64,000 bases of DNA from Moorella humiferrea (GCF_039233145.1 NZ_CP136419.1:1400001-1464000); one strand, 5' to 3'. Positions 46,106-55,546 are shown, counted from the stretch's first letter. A program made the numbers and translations. Notes: generated from the sequence alone by a model not told the origin.

Positions 46106-46984
46106 GTGGCACTTATAAAGAAGGCAGTTATTCCCGCCGCAGGCTGGGGCACCCGCTTCTTACCGGCCACTAAAGCCCAGCCTAAAGAAATGCTCCCCAT
46201 CGTCGATAAACCGGCCATTCAGTTTATTGTAGAGGAAGCCGTTGCTGCGGGAATGGAAGACATTCTAATTATAACCGGTAAAAACAAGCGGGCCATTGAA
46301 GATCACTTCGACCGTTCCCTGGAATTAGAAAACCTCCTGCGGGAAAAGGCTAAAGAAGAACTTTTGGCCCTGGTAGAAGGAGTGTCCGAGTTAGCGGACA
46401 TCCACTATATCAGGCAAAAAGAACAGCTGGGTTTAGGCCACGCCGTTTACTGCGCCCGTAAATTTATCGGGGAGGACCCCTTCGCTGTTCTTTTGGGAGA
46501 CGACATTATCGTCAATCGCCCTTCCTGTCTTGAACAAATGCTGGAAGTCTACCGGGAAGTCAAGGCCGCAATCATTGCCGTTCAGGAGGTACCCCGGGAA
46601 GAAGTCGATCGATACGGTATTATTGAACCGCTGGACATCAAAGGGCGCCTTATTGAAGTAAAGGATCTGGTAGAAAAACCGCGGCCAGAAGAGGCGCCTT
46701 CCAACCTGGCCGTCATCGGCCGCTACATCTTGATCCCAGAAATCTTCCCCCTTCTGGCCGAAGTCAAGCCTGGAGCCGGGGGTGAAATTCAGCTCACCGA
46801 TGCCCTGCGCCTGCTGGCCCGGGAACGCCGGGTTTACGCCTACCGTTTCGAGGGCAAACGTTACGACATCGGCGATAAATTGGGCTTCCTTCAGGCTACG
46901 GTGGAATTCGCCCTGGCACGTCCTGACCTGGCGAAACCTTTCCGGGAGTATCTTACCGCCCTTCTTCAGCAGCGCACTTCCTAG
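46106..46984 (+). CDS. galU: UTP--glucose-1-phosphate uridylyltransferase
   Basis: Makes UDP-glucose. The 292 residues open with KKAVIPAAGWGTRFLPATKAQPKEML (activation loop), then ILIITGKNKRAIEDHFD, QKEQLGLGHAVYCA and FAVLLGDDII (metal Asp near 132), and end with YDIGDKLGFLQATVEFAL. GTG start at 46106. Third gene of the otsA-otsB-galU unit, probably feeding OtsA with UDP-glucose. Converges with the activase gene, overlapping 4 nt. Confidence 0.96.
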   Translation: MALIKKAVIPAAGWGTRFLPATKAQPKEMLPIVDKPAIQFIVEEAVAAGMEDILIITGKNKRAIEDHFDRSLELENLLREKAKEELLALVEGVSELADIHYIRQKEQLGLGHAVYCARKFIGEDPFAVLLGDDIIVNRPSCLEQMLEVYREVKAAIIAVQEVPREEVDRYGIIEPLDIKGRLIEVKDLVEKPRPEEAPSNLAVIGRYILIPEIFPLLAEVKPGAGGEIQLTDALRLLARERRVYAYRFEGKRYDIGDKLGFLQATVEFALARPDLAKPFREYLTALLQQRTS

Positions 46985-47940
46985 ACTGCTACGGCGTTAC
47001 TCCATTTGCCGCACCTGTCGCCCCAGCGGGCTAGTAGGCGGCTCCCTTCGCGGAGTTCCACTACTTCGCAGTGATTGGCACAGCCCTGGCATTCAAAGCC
47101 ACCGGTTTTAAATTCCATCTCCGTAAGATTAAAACCCCTGAAGGCGCTTTCTCTAAGACCCATATCCTTAGCCAGCAGGGCGGCGCCAAAGGCGCCCATG
47201 ACGCCGTAATGTTCGGGGACTATAACTTCGGTGCCCAGGGCCCGGTTGAAGGCCCGGCGCATACCGGCATTGGCCGCTACCCCGCCCTGGAAAACGACGG
47301 GCGGCAAAATCTCTTTTCCTTTACCGACGTTGTTCAAGTAATTGCGTACCAAAGCCTCGCACAAACCGGCAATAATGTCTTCAATGGGATGGCCCTGTTG
47401 TTGTTTGTGGATCATATCAGATTCGGCAAAAACGGCACAGCGCCCGGCTATACGTACGGGGCTCCTGGCTTCCAGGGCACGACGGCCAAAATCTTCAATC
47501 GGAATCCCCAGGCGGGCCGCCTGCTGATCGAGGAAGGAGCCGGTACCGGCGGCGCAGACGGTATTCATGGCGAAATCGGTGACTATACCGTGGCGGAGAA
47601 TGATAATCTTGGAATCCTGCCCGCCTATCTCAATTACCGTCTGCACCCCCGGCACGGCAAAATTGGCAGCGACGGCGTGGGCCGTAATTTCATTTTTCAC
47701 CACATCGGCACCCACCATAACGGCCGCCAAGGATCTACCGCTTCCCGTAGTCCCTACACCCTTTACTTTAAGGTCCTTTCCTAAAGCCGTTAACAACTGA
47801 CGCAGTCCTTCCTGAATGGCCTGGATGGGCTGACCCTTCGTACGCAGGTAAACGGTGTGGAGTACCTTCCCTTGTTCATCAAGGGCGACAACGTTGGTGC
47901 TGACCGAGCCTACATCTATTCCTAGGTAAACTGCCTTCAT
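46981..47940 (-). CDS. Acyl-CoA dehydratase activase (HgdC/BadF-type ATPase)
   Basis: [4Fe-4S] ATPase of the ASKHA fold that injects electrons into 2-hydroxyacyl-CoA dehydratase-like enzymes. 319 residues with YLGIDVGSVSTNVV near 6, GTTGSGRSLA near 63, IEIGGQDSKII near 97, NTVCAAGTGSFLDQQA near 122 (cluster Cys) and GRCAVFAESD near 162. No dehydratase alpha/beta subunit is adjacent. Last of three activase-type genes. Confidence 0.9.
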   Translation of the reverse strand: MKAVYLGIDVGSVSTNVVALDEQGKVLHTVYLRTKGQPIQAIQEGLRQLLTALGKDLKVKGVGTTGSGRSLAAVMVGADVVKNEITAHAVAANFAVPGVQTVIEIGGQDSKIIILRHGIVTDFAMNTVCAAGTGSFLDQQAARLGIPIEDFGRRALEARSPVRIAGRCAVFAESDMIHKQQQGHPIEDIIAGLCEALVRNYLNNVGKGKEILPPVVFQGGVAANAGMRRAFNRALGTEVIVPEHYGVMGAFGAALLAKDMGLRESAFRGFNLTEMEFKTGGFECQGCANHCEVVELREGSRLLARWGDRCGKWSNAVAV

Positions 47941-47944
47941 AACT

Positions 47945-49078
47945 TTAACTCCCCCTGCCGACTCCTAAGAAATACCCCCATGCCCCGGCACTTCTCCTTT
48001 CCTTGTCCCTCTTTTTCTTCCAATACAGCATATCTACAAAGGCTTCCAGGCGCGTCTGCAGGCCGGCTTCCCCGGTCTGCTCGTCCAAATACAGGGTCAT
48101 TACGGGTACACCACCGGCTTCTTGAACAGCGGGCATGACGGAATGGGCTACTATTTCCGGCATACAGGTAAGGGGTGCGAGCTGAATGACGCCGTCACAA
48201 CCATGCCTGGCGAAGGTTACCGCATCCCCCACCGATTCCCAACCGTGACCCCCGACAAAATGATTTAAAAAAGGCGGAGCCGTCTTCGCCGGGTCGTGGC
48301 TGGGTAGGGGCAGGAGCCCTTTAAAAAGATTGTCGTTAATCCAGCGGCTGATAAAAAGTCCCCTTACCACTTCGACACCCAGTGTTCCCAGGCGCTTCTC
48401 GATATTTAGATTGACCAGGGGTTCGAGGACGGTGTAAATCTCGCCGACGATGCCTATCTTTAAAACCGTCCGTCCTGTATGGAGGGGTAATGTAGCCATT
48501 TCCCTCTCTGCCTGTCTAACTATTCTTTTAATCTCCCTGCGGCTTGCGGCGGCAGCCAGTTCCCGTAAAGCCCGCTGAAAGACGGCATCAACCCGGCCCG
48601 GCTGGGCTTCCCTCGGCCTTAGATGTTGTACCCTCTGTTCCAGGTAATCTAAAGCGCAGGCCTTCTGCCAGGCCAGCATCACCCCTCGCAACCCTTCCTG
48701 CCAGGGACGACGATTTAAGTATTTAACTTTCTCTAAGACCTCAGAAAAATGAACATCAGGAGGTTCAAAGACCACCATCTCGTATTCACAGCCGATATCC
48801 CGTAGAATTTCCCGCTGTACCTGGGCGTAATAACCAATACGGCAGGGCCCGACCCCGCCGGCCATAACGATGGTATCGGCGCCCAGCTCCTTGGCTTCGA
48901 GGAAATTCCCCAGATTGACTTTCAAGGGTAGACAGGCCGATTCCGGGGCATGGCGCACGCCGAGTTCCAGGGTACGGCGGGTACAGGGGGGTGGTACCAC
49001 CACCTCTAAACCTATACCTTCAAGGGCGGTTTTTAAAACCACCCACAGATGACCCATATGGGGAAAAGTAACCTTCAT
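47945..49078 (-). CDS. Acyl-CoA dehydratase activase-related protein (DUF2229-like, second part)
   Basis: A 377-residue protein with FPHMGHLWVVLKTALEGIGLEV, APESACLPLKVNLGNFLEA and GPCRIGYYAQVQREILRD, then QLAPLTCMPEIVAHSV and TLYLDEQTGEAGLQTRLEAF. It matches the CoA-activase-associated family in which conserved Cys residues may bind an Fe-S cluster. Equivalent regions occur fused in large single-chain activases elsewhere. It overlaps the upstream gene by 4 nt. Function unproven. Confidence 0.8.
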   Translation of the reverse strand: MKVTFPHMGHLWVVLKTALEGIGLEVVVPPPCTRRTLELGVRHAPESACLPLKVNLGNFLEAKELGADTIVMAGGVGPCRIGYYAQVQREILRDIGCEYEMVVFEPPDVHFSEVLEKVKYLNRRPWQEGLRGVMLAWQKACALDYLEQRVQHLRPREAQPGRVDAVFQRALRELAAAASRREIKRIVRQAEREMATLPLHTGRTVLKIGIVGEIYTVLEPLVNLNIEKRLGTLGVEVVRGLFISRWINDNLFKGLLPLPSHDPAKTAPPFLNHFVGGHGWESVGDAVTFARHGCDGVIQLAPLTCMPEIVAHSVMPAVQEAGGVPVMTLYLDEQTGEAGLQTRLEAFVDMLYWKKKRDKERRSAGAWGYFLGVGRGS

Positions 49079-50022
49079 GCCGTTCGCCTCCGGTAGAGCA
49101 TATCCATGAAGGCCTCTATCCTTGTGTTTAGACCCGCTTCACCGGTATGTTCATCCAGGGTCAACAGTAAAAAGGGCTTCCCCCGGCGACGGGCATAACG
49201 CTCCGCCAGATCCCCTACCAAAGAGTCGGGGCCGCAGCCAAAGGCTGTTAAATGAATTATACCGTCGATATCGTCTCTATCCATGAAATGTAGAGCTGCA
49301 CCCATAATTTTTTGCCCCAGCGTCCAGTACAAACGTTTAGACAACTGCCGGCAGGCTTCTTCTACCTCACCTTCTGTCAAATGTTCAGGAAATACGACCT
49401 TACCGCCCATGCGGGCCACCTTTTCGGGAACATCCATACCGAGATAGCGGTCATAGAGGAGATATCCGTGGCCGATAATCCCCACCGTTAATTTCTGCCT
49501 GGCGGTATTTTCTTTTAAACCGTCAGGAGTAAAGATTTGTTCCCTGTACCGGGCTTTTGCTGCAGCCACCGCCTCTACGACACGATTTGCGCCCATGCCC
49601 AAGGCCTTGGCCATCCCTTTTATGGCAGACTGCAATCCCTCTTCCCGTCGACGGGCAAGATCTACGGTTGTATCTATAATAGGCGGACAGGGTTTCAAGG
49701 CCGCCCGCAGCATATCCGGCAGACCCATGAGCTTGGGACAGATATAGCTTTTGTCTTCCACACTTACCAGGCGTGGAACAAAAAGGGCATCAACGCGCGG
49801 AGCCAACCAGGCGGCATGGCCGTAATAAACCTTTACCGGCAGACAGGCTTCGGCCACTGCCAATTCCACACCCAAATCCATAATCTCCCGGCAGGTGGCA
49901 GGGGATACCACTATTTCGACCCCCAAGTGGTGAAAAAATGTTTCCCACCAGGAACCGTAGTAATAGTAAAATAGGGCGCGCGGCACACCCAGACGCCATT
50001 TTTTATTTTTTAGTCCCATCAT
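49075..50022 (-). CDS. Acyl-CoA dehydratase activase-related protein (DUF2229-like, first part)
   Basis: A 315-residue relative of the next gene: GVPRALFYYYYGSWWETFFHHLG, AEACLPVKVYYGHA, VSVEDKSYICPKLMGLPDM and LLTLDEHTGEAGLNTRIEAFMDMLY. The last block is nearly the same as in the product of 47945-49078, so the two genes share ancestry. The ATG overlaps the spoVAF stop by 20 nt behind GGGGAGGAAA, suggesting coupling to the spore operon. Confidence 0.8.
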   Translation of the reverse strand: MMGLKNKKWRLGVPRALFYYYYGSWWETFFHHLGVEIVVSPATCREIMDLGVELAVAEACLPVKVYYGHAAWLAPRVDALFVPRLVSVEDKSYICPKLMGLPDMLRAALKPCPPIIDTTVDLARRREEGLQSAIKGMAKALGMGANRVVEAVAAAKARYREQIFTPDGLKENTARQKLTVGIIGHGYLLYDRYLGMDVPEKVARMGGKVVFPEHLTEGEVEEACRQLSKRLYWTLGQKIMGAALHFMDRDDIDGIIHLTAFGCGPDSLVGDLAERYARRRGKPFLLLTLDEHTGEAGLNTRIEAFMDMLYRRRTA

Positions 50023-51559
50023 TTTCCTCCCCTTCCCTTCGCCAGATGTCTTCCTCTCGTATCATGGGCTTGCGGGCCGGCTCGGGATAGGGCTGTCGGT
50101 CCACATCCAGGGGATGAAGGACCCGGGGACGCACCTTTTGCAGGGGTACCGGCGGTCGGATTAAGATGTCCTTTAAGGCGCTGCCGTTAAAAGGCAGCAA
50201 AGGCCATAAATAAGGCAAACCGAAGGATTTGGTGGTGGCCAGCAACAAAAAGGTTCCCAGGGTGACGGCCACCAGGCCGGGCAGACGAAACAGCCCGACA
50301 CCGATTAACAGGGCAATTCTAACCAAGGTATTGGCCATTCCCAGTTCATAACTCGGCGTGGAAAAAATGCCCACGGCAGCAATGGCCATATAAAGGATTA
50401 CCTCCGGGTTAAAAAAGCCCACCGCCACGGCAATATCGCCGATCAATACGGCGGCAATTAATCCCAGAGCCGTAGCCAAAGCCGTAGGAGTATGGATGGC
50501 AGCCAAACGCATGAGATCGATGCCCAGTTCGGCAAAAAGGAATTGCCAGAATAAAGGAATGGCGCCTAAACTTTTAGGCCCGATCCATGACAGGCCCGGC
50601 GGCAACAATCCCGGCTGCAGGGAAAGCAACAGCCAAATAGGGGGTAAAAATACGGAAATGAGAACCCCCAAAAAGCGTACAATCCGCAAAAAGGTGCCGA
50701 TTAAAGGCGCCTGGCGGAATTCTTCCGCGTGCTGGAGGTGATGGAAAAGGGTGGCCGGGAGAATCATAACGCTGGGCGATGTATCTACTAAAACTAATAC
50801 ATGGCCTTCAAAAAGGTGGGCGGCGGCCACATCCGGGCGTTCTGTATAACGCACGCGGGGGAAGGGGTTCCAGTAACTCCCCGAACCGATAAACTCCTCC
50901 AACGACTTTTCTGCCATGGGCAGGCCGTCCATTTTAATGGCTTTGATTTTCTCTTTAATAATGTCCACCAGACCGGGATTGGCAATGTCCTTAATGTAAA
51001 CTACAGCCACATCGGTTTTGGAGCGACTGCCTACCTGAAGCAGTTCCATCCTTAATTTCGGATCACGCACCCGGCGCCTAAGGAGATTGGCATTAAACAA
51101 AATGGTTTCAACAAAGTTATCCCTGGAACCGCGTACCACCCTTTCGAGATCCGATTCTTCCGGCATCCGGGCGGGGTATTTGCGTACGTCAATGGAGATC
51201 ACCTTCTTAAACCCATCGACAATTAAGGCGATTTCGCCACTGACGATCTTGTCAACCGCTTTATGGAGATCGTCGACATCCTCGACCTGAATGTAACTTA
51301 CATACCTGTTATATAACTGCAAAAAGGCGTCGGGGGTCAAATCTTCCTCTTTTAGATCGGCAAGGGCGGTAAGGATATAGGTCATAACTTCGTCCTTTAC
51401 CAAACCGTTGATATAAAAAAGGGTGGCCCTTCTCCCCGCCAGGGTTATATCACGCCGGATCACATCAAAGCTTTGCCCTACTCCCAGTTCCTCCATTATC
51501 CATTTGACGTTGACGTCTAGGTTATTATCGACTTTTACAATATCACCTAAAATGGTCAT
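50003..51559 (-). CDS. spoVAF: Spore germination protein SpoVAF (GerA family)
   Basis: Homologue of GerA-type A subunits linked to the SpoVA calcium-dipicolinate channel. 518 residues from the ATG at 51559. A soluble N-terminal domain precedes FVETILFNANLLRRRVRDPKL, then four to five membrane segments from about residue 290 (LLLSLQPGLLPPGLSWIGP, FPELIFAELGIDLMRLAAIH-like block), and a polar, proline-rich tail. It follows spoVAE by 17 nt. Confidence 0.92.
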   Translation of the reverse strand: MTILGDIVKVDNNLDVNVKWIMEELGVGQSFDVIRRDITLAGRRATLFYINGLVKDEVMTYILTALADLKEEDLTPDAFLQLYNRYVSYIQVEDVDDLHKAVDKIVSGEIALIVDGFKKVISIDVRKYPARMPEESDLERVVRGSRDNFVETILFNANLLRRRVRDPKLRMELLQVGSRSKTDVAVVYIKDIANPGLVDIIKEKIKAIKMDGLPMAEKSLEEFIGSGSYWNPFPRVRYTERPDVAAAHLFEGHVLVLVDTSPSVMILPATLFHHLQHAEEFRQAPLIGTFLRIVRFLGVLISVFLPPIWLLLSLQPGLLPPGLSWIGPKSLGAIPLFWQFLFAELGIDLMRLAAIHTPTALATALGLIAAVLIGDIAVAVGFFNPEVILYMAIAAVGIFSTPSYELGMANTLVRIALLIGVGLFRLPGLVAVTLGTFLLLATTKSFGLPYLWPLLPFNGSALKDILIRPPVPLQKVRPRVLHPLDVDRQPYPEPARKPMIREEDIWRREGEENDGTKK

Positions 51560-51576
51560 TTTTACCTTTCTTCCCT

Positions 51577-51933
51577 TCAACCTTTGGGATTAAAAAGGGT
51601 GGCCATACAAAAACCGAAGACAACCGCCGCAGCTATACCGGCGGCACCGGCGGTAACGCCTCCGGTGAAGGCACCTAAAAAACCTTTAGCTTGAACTGCC
51701 TCAAGGGTTCCCTGGGCCAGGGTATGCCCAAAACCACTAATCGGAATGGTAGCCCCGGCACCGCCGATTTTCACCAGCGGCCCATAAAGACCCACGGCGC
51801 TTAAAAGTGCGCCCCCCGTCACAAAACCCACCAAAATATGTGCGGGAGTCACATTATATGGCGTCAATTCCATAATGAGCTGCCCTACCAGGCATATTAG
51901 CCCCCCTATAAGGAAGGCCATTATGATGCTCAT
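51577..51933 (-). CDS. spoVAE: Stage V sporulation protein AE
   Basis: Small membrane subunit of the SpoVA channel for Ca-dipicolinic acid. The 118 residues have about three hydrophobic segments with GQLIMELTPYNVTPAHILVGFVTGG-type blocks and ATIPISGFGHTLAQG, typical of SpoVAE(b). Between spoVAD and spoVAF in the normal order. Confidence 0.95.
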   Translation of the reverse strand: MSIIMAFLIGGLICLVGQLIMELTPYNVTPAHILVGFVTGGALLSAVGLYGPLVKIGGAGATIPISGFGHTLAQGTLEAVQAKGFLGAFTGGVTAGAAGIAAAVVFGFCMATLFNPKG

Positions 51934-51965
51934 ATATTTTCCTCCATTCCGCTTTGTAAATTTGC

Positions 51966-52982
51966 CTACAGCTTTTCTATCACCACGCCATGACCGATGC
52001 CGGGAATGGATTCCCCCTGCTGGGTTGCCGTCGGACTTAACAGGGCCCCGGTGCCTACCCCCAGGATGCGCTTATAGCGGCCTTCATTAAGTTTACCCAT
52101 TAAATGGCCGGCAAAAACTACCGCCGAACAGGCACAGCCGCTGCCTCCGGCATGGGTGTCCTGGCGTTCGTGATCGTAAATCAAAATGCCGCAGTCGTTG
52201 TAATTCTTAGAGACATCGTACCTTTGCTCGCCCAGGAGCTTGGTGGCGATCTCATGGCCGACCCGGCCCAGGTCGCCGGTAATAATCAGATCGTAATCCG
52301 CAGGACCGCGGCCGGTGTCCTGGAAATGACGGACGATGGTGTCGACAGCCGCCGGAGCCATGGCCGATCCCATATCATTGGGATCTTTAATACCCACATC
52401 AACTACCCGGCCGATGGTGGCATGGGTGATCCGGGGACCATTGCCGGCCGGAGCCATTAAAACGGCCCCAGCGCCGGTAACCGTCCACTGGGATGTGGGC
52501 GGACGCTGCACGCCCTGCTCGGTGGGAAAACGGTACTGGCGCTCTGCTGTATCATAATGGCTGCTGCTGGCGGCCACAACATGGTGGGCAAAGCCTCCGT
52601 CAATGAGCATGGCGGCCAAGGCCATCCCTTCATACATGGTGGAACAGGCGCCATAAAGTCCTAGAAAGGGTATTCCCAGGTTTCGGGCGGCATAATTGGC
52701 GGAAATGGTCTGGTTTAAAAGGTCACCGGCTAAAAGAAAATCAATATCCTGGGGTTTTAACTGGGCCTTGGCAATAACCATTTTCACGGCTTCTTCCAGC
52801 ATTTTCCGCTCGGCTTTTTCCCAAGTTTCTTCACCGAAATAAGTATCATCTATAACCATATCAAAGGTATTGCCCAGGGGGCCCTCCCCTTCTTTAGGAC
52901 CAACAATGGAGGCCGTAGCCACAATCACCGGCGGGTTGGCAAACTGGATGGTATGCTGACCTACCCTTTTGGGTGCCTGCAA
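51966..52982 (-). CDS. spoVAD: Stage V sporulation protein AD
   Basis: Thiolase-fold protein that binds dipicolinic acid. 338 residues. Landmarks: KEGEGPLGNTFDMVIDD, GDLLNQTISANYAARNLGIPF near 110, GACSTMYEGMALAAMLIDGG near 135 and GGSGCACSAVVFAGHLMGKL near 290. ATG start. The gene lies 12 nt after spoVAC. Confidence 0.97.
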   Translation of the reverse strand: MQAPKRVGQHTIQFANPPVIVATASIVGPKEGEGPLGNTFDMVIDDTYFGEETWEKAERKMLEEAVKMVIAKAQLKPQDIDFLLAGDLLNQTISANYAARNLGIPFLGLYGACSTMYEGMALAAMLIDGGFAHHVVAASSSHYDTAERQYRFPTEQGVQRPPTSQWTVTGAGAVLMAPAGNGPRITHATIGRVVDVGIKDPNDMGSAMAPAAVDTIVRHFQDTGRGPADYDLIITGDLGRVGHEIATKLLGEQRYDVSKNYNDCGILIYDHERQDTHAGGSGCACSAVVFAGHLMGKLNEGRYKRILGVGTGALLSPTATQQGESIPGIGHGVVIEKL

Positions 52983-52994
52983 ATATCTTCACCC

Positions 52995-53507
52995 CTACTT
53001 CACGAAATAGGCAATGAGACCTATTAATACGGAAACTATAAAGCCGTAAACCAGTACCGGCCCGGCGATGTTAAACATCCGCGCCGCCACCCCGAAGACA
53101 AAGCCTTCCCTCTTAAATTCCATGGCCGGAGCCACAATAGAGTTGGCAAACCCGGTTATGGGAATAATGGAGCCGGCGCCGGCGATCTTACCGATTTCAT
53201 CATACAACCCTAAACCCGTCAAAAAGGCTCCCAAAAACACCATTACGATTACCGTTGCCGAAGCGGCGTCCCGGGTCGACATGCCCGCGGAAGTAAAGAT
53301 AATGGTAATGAGCTGGGCCAGGGCGGAAATAGTTCCTCCTACCCAAAAGGCGTTTATGGCGTTAATTATCACCCGCGGTTTGGGCTTTACGCTGCTGGCC
53401 AGGCGCTGATAGGCCTGCTGGTCGTAGGTCTGCTTTTGTTGCATAACCTGTTCCGCTAGGGTCAACGGCTTCTTGGGCGGCCCCGGCTGTTTGGTACTGT
53501 CGGCCAT
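52995..53507 (-). CDS. spoVAC: Stage V sporulation protein AC
   Basis: Membrane channel subunit for dipicolinic acid, reported as mechanosensitive in Bacillus. 170 residues from the ATG at 53507. A charged N-terminus is followed by about four hydrophobic segments, with FWVGGTISALAQLI, FLGAFLTGLGLYDEIGKIAGAG and PITGFANSIVAPAMEFKREG. First gene of the spoVA operon. Confidence 0.96.
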   Translation of the reverse strand: MADSTKQPGPPKKPLTLAEQVMQQKQTYDQQAYQRLASSVKPKPRVIINAINAFWVGGTISALAQLITIIFTSAGMSTRDAASATVIVMVFLGAFLTGLGLYDEIGKIAGAGSIIPITGFANSIVAPAMEFKREGFVFGVAARMFNIAGPVLVYGFIVSVLIGLIAYFVK

Positions 53508-53539
53508 TACCTTCACCTCTATTTTTATCCCTCGGCTTA

Positions 53540-53570
53540 TATTATCGACCGCGGAGAACCCCCTTTATAC
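53540..53570 (-). promoter_or_regulatory. Candidate forespore (sigma-G/F) promoter of spoVA
   Basis: Minus-strand GTATA (53566-53570), 18-nt spacer and CGATAATA (53540-53547), resembling forespore sigma-G boxes. It lies about 35 nt upstream of the spoVAC start. spoVA is sigma-G dependent in Bacillus. Confidence 0.45.
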
Positions 53571-53604
53571 GTAAAAAAAGACAGATGGTTATTCATACCA
53601 TCTG
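53571..53604 (-). terminator. Intrinsic terminator after torD
   Basis: Minus-strand stem CAGATGGT/ACCATCTG (53582-53604, 7-nt loop) followed by TCTTTTTTT. It closes the DMSO-reductase-type operon. Confidence 0.88.
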
Positions 53605-53631
53605 CCGGTATTGGTTGTGCTATATTTATGT

Positions 53632-54309
53632 CTAGTTGTCGTTTTCTTCGATTACAACTTCCAGCTCCACGCCGTCGGCTTCCAGCCATCCTCGGGTAAA
53701 TACGGCAAGGCCCCGGAAGAATGCGGTACGGGCGGCCCTCTGGATATCACCGCACAGGGCCGGTACCCACTGCTGCAGATGTTCCTTTAGAAAACGCCGT
53801 TGCCCCTGCAAAAATTCAGCGAACCCTTCGCCGGCTGCGGCCTTTGCCGCCGCTTCTCGGTTAAGATAGGCCATAAATTCCATTTCTAGGCCTATATGAT
53901 CTTCAGGTTCTCTATTTTTGTTCTTGCTCTCCAGACCGAAGGAACGATAAAATTCCCTTACCGCCATCGTTTCTTCCCCAAAAAGGAGATGCTCCTTAGA
54001 ACGGTAAACCGATTCCCACGGGGGGGCTTCCAAGTGGCCGGGGCCAACAAAAAGTCGGTGGTAATCTTCCCGCAGCTCATCTTGATAGGCTTTAAGGTCG
54101 CCGGACCGGGAAGCAATTTCAACCTGCATTTCCCGACACCCTTCTATGATGTCCTGGTTCTGGCTACCCGCGGCCACTTCTTCCAAAAAAGGTTCTCCAC
54201 TCAGGGCGGATAAAAGTTCTATGACCGGCCCTTCTTGATATATCCTGGCAAAAAATCGATAAACAAGTTCTCGTCCCTGAAGCCATTCCAGCAGTAATTC
54301 CTTTTTCAT
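53632..54309 (-). CDS. TorD/DmsD-family chaperone for a molybdoenzyme
   Basis: Cytoplasmic chaperone that protects the Tat signal of a molybdoenzyme until cofactor insertion. 225 residues from the ATG at 54309, behind AAAGGAG. Family features include EDYHRLFVGPGHLEAPPWESVYRSKEHLLFG (split: YHRLFVGPG near 85, PPWESVY near 97) and EDHIGLEMEFMAYL near 138. It looks intact although its likely client, the DmsA-like subunit, is broken. Confidence 0.9.
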   Translation of the reverse strand: MKKELLLEWLQGRELVYRFFARIYQEGPVIELLSALSGEPFLEEVAAGSQNQDIIEGCREMQVEIASRSGDLKAYQDELREDYHRLFVGPGHLEAPPWESVYRSKEHLLFGEETMAVREFYRSFGLESKNKNREPEDHIGLEMEFMAYLNREAAAKAAAGEGFAEFLQGQRRFLKEHLQQWVPALCGDIQRAARTAFFRGLAVFTRGWLEADGVELEVVIEENDN

Positions 54310-54337
54310 AGTTTCTCCTTTCTGCAAAAGTGGTTTT

Positions 54338-55521
54338 TTATTTTTCAAGCATAATCTTAACCTGGAAGGCCGTATATAAATTTACCAGAACATCAATACG
54401 CCGTAAATCCTGACCCAGTATCTCTTCGATCTTTTTCAAACGGTAGCGCAAGGTGTTGACATGAATGTACATGCTATTAGCCGCCCGCTGATAGTCACCG
54501 GAGGAATATAAATATGCTGCCAGTGTTTCCATTAAATTGGTGTTGTGTTCGTCGTCGTATTTTTGAATCGCCCCCAAGGTTTCCTCGTAATAGTCCATTA
54601 ATTCCTGTTCCCCATTGTTAAAAATCAAACGCAGGGCCCCCAATTCGTCATAAAAGGTCAAAGTCCCCCGTCGGCGTAAAAGGCGGGTGATCTCCAGGGC
54701 CACCTTGGCTTCCTGATAGGCACGGTAGAGATCGGCCACATTTTCATAAAAACGCCCCACCCCGGCGCAAAAAGTCCTTCCCTCAAGATGGGAGGAGGTC
54801 GTTTTCTGCAGGAAGTCAACTAAGCCGGCGACCTGACCTTTACTAACTCCCTTTTCACCAGAAGCTACGGGGACTAAAAGAATTAACTGGTCGCTGCGGT
54901 CGGCAAGAATGGCCCGCGATACCCTCTGTTTTAAATGATGTTGTACAACCTGACGCCATCGTTCCCAGAGGGCTTCGTCTTCGGGCCCTCTTTCTTCCAG
55001 GTCCAGGGATAGCACTACCACTAAATGGGGCCGGGTTAAATCCCATCCCCAGAGGCGTCCCCGGTTAACCATGGCTTCCCTATTCGGTAGATTGTTGTAT
55101 AATATATCGTAGATGAACTCGTTGCGATAACGCCTCTCCGTTTCCCTGGCGATAACCATCCGCGACAGTTCGATCATTGCCGCCAGGGAAGCAGCTTTCA
55201 GCGGCTCCCGGTATAAGTGCCAGTCGGCATCAACTCCCAAAAGGAAAATATAACCGTACGGGACGGTTTCTCCTACGGTCACCATGAGAAAGGGTATTTC
55301 CCGGCTTTCTTCTCGGAAAGAGCCGCTGTAAAAAATGTCTTCTACCGGTTTTTCCGGAAGTTGTACAATGAAATAATCTCCAATTGCCGGCGTATTATGG
55401 TCAGGTATATTGCCGACCAGGATGCGTAAGGTCAGGTCACAGAGGATGGCCGGACGGCCACAGGTTTCTGATCTCCCGCAGCAGCCAGTTCCATAAATTT
55501 ACACCATTTTTGTGGTTCCAT
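54338..55521 (-). pseudogene. PucR/CdaR-type transcriptional regulator with an N-terminal frameshift
   Basis: The C-terminal 315 residues (from 55285) end in an HTH_30 PucR domain (YLYSSGDYQRAANSMYIHVN, TLRYRLKKIEEILGQDL). Upstream the same frame stays open, but the best coding sequence switches frame. An ATG at 55521 gives MEPQKWCKFMELAAAGDQKP and hits TGA at 55432-55434 after ...RPSSVT. A one-base shift joins it to LTLRILVGNIPDHNTPAIGD. Restoring the frame gives about 394 residues. Could be a real frameshift, a sequence error or slippage. Likely regulator of the reductase operon. Confidence 0.7.
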
Positions 55522-55546
55522 ACAATTTTCACCGTTTATTTTTGTA

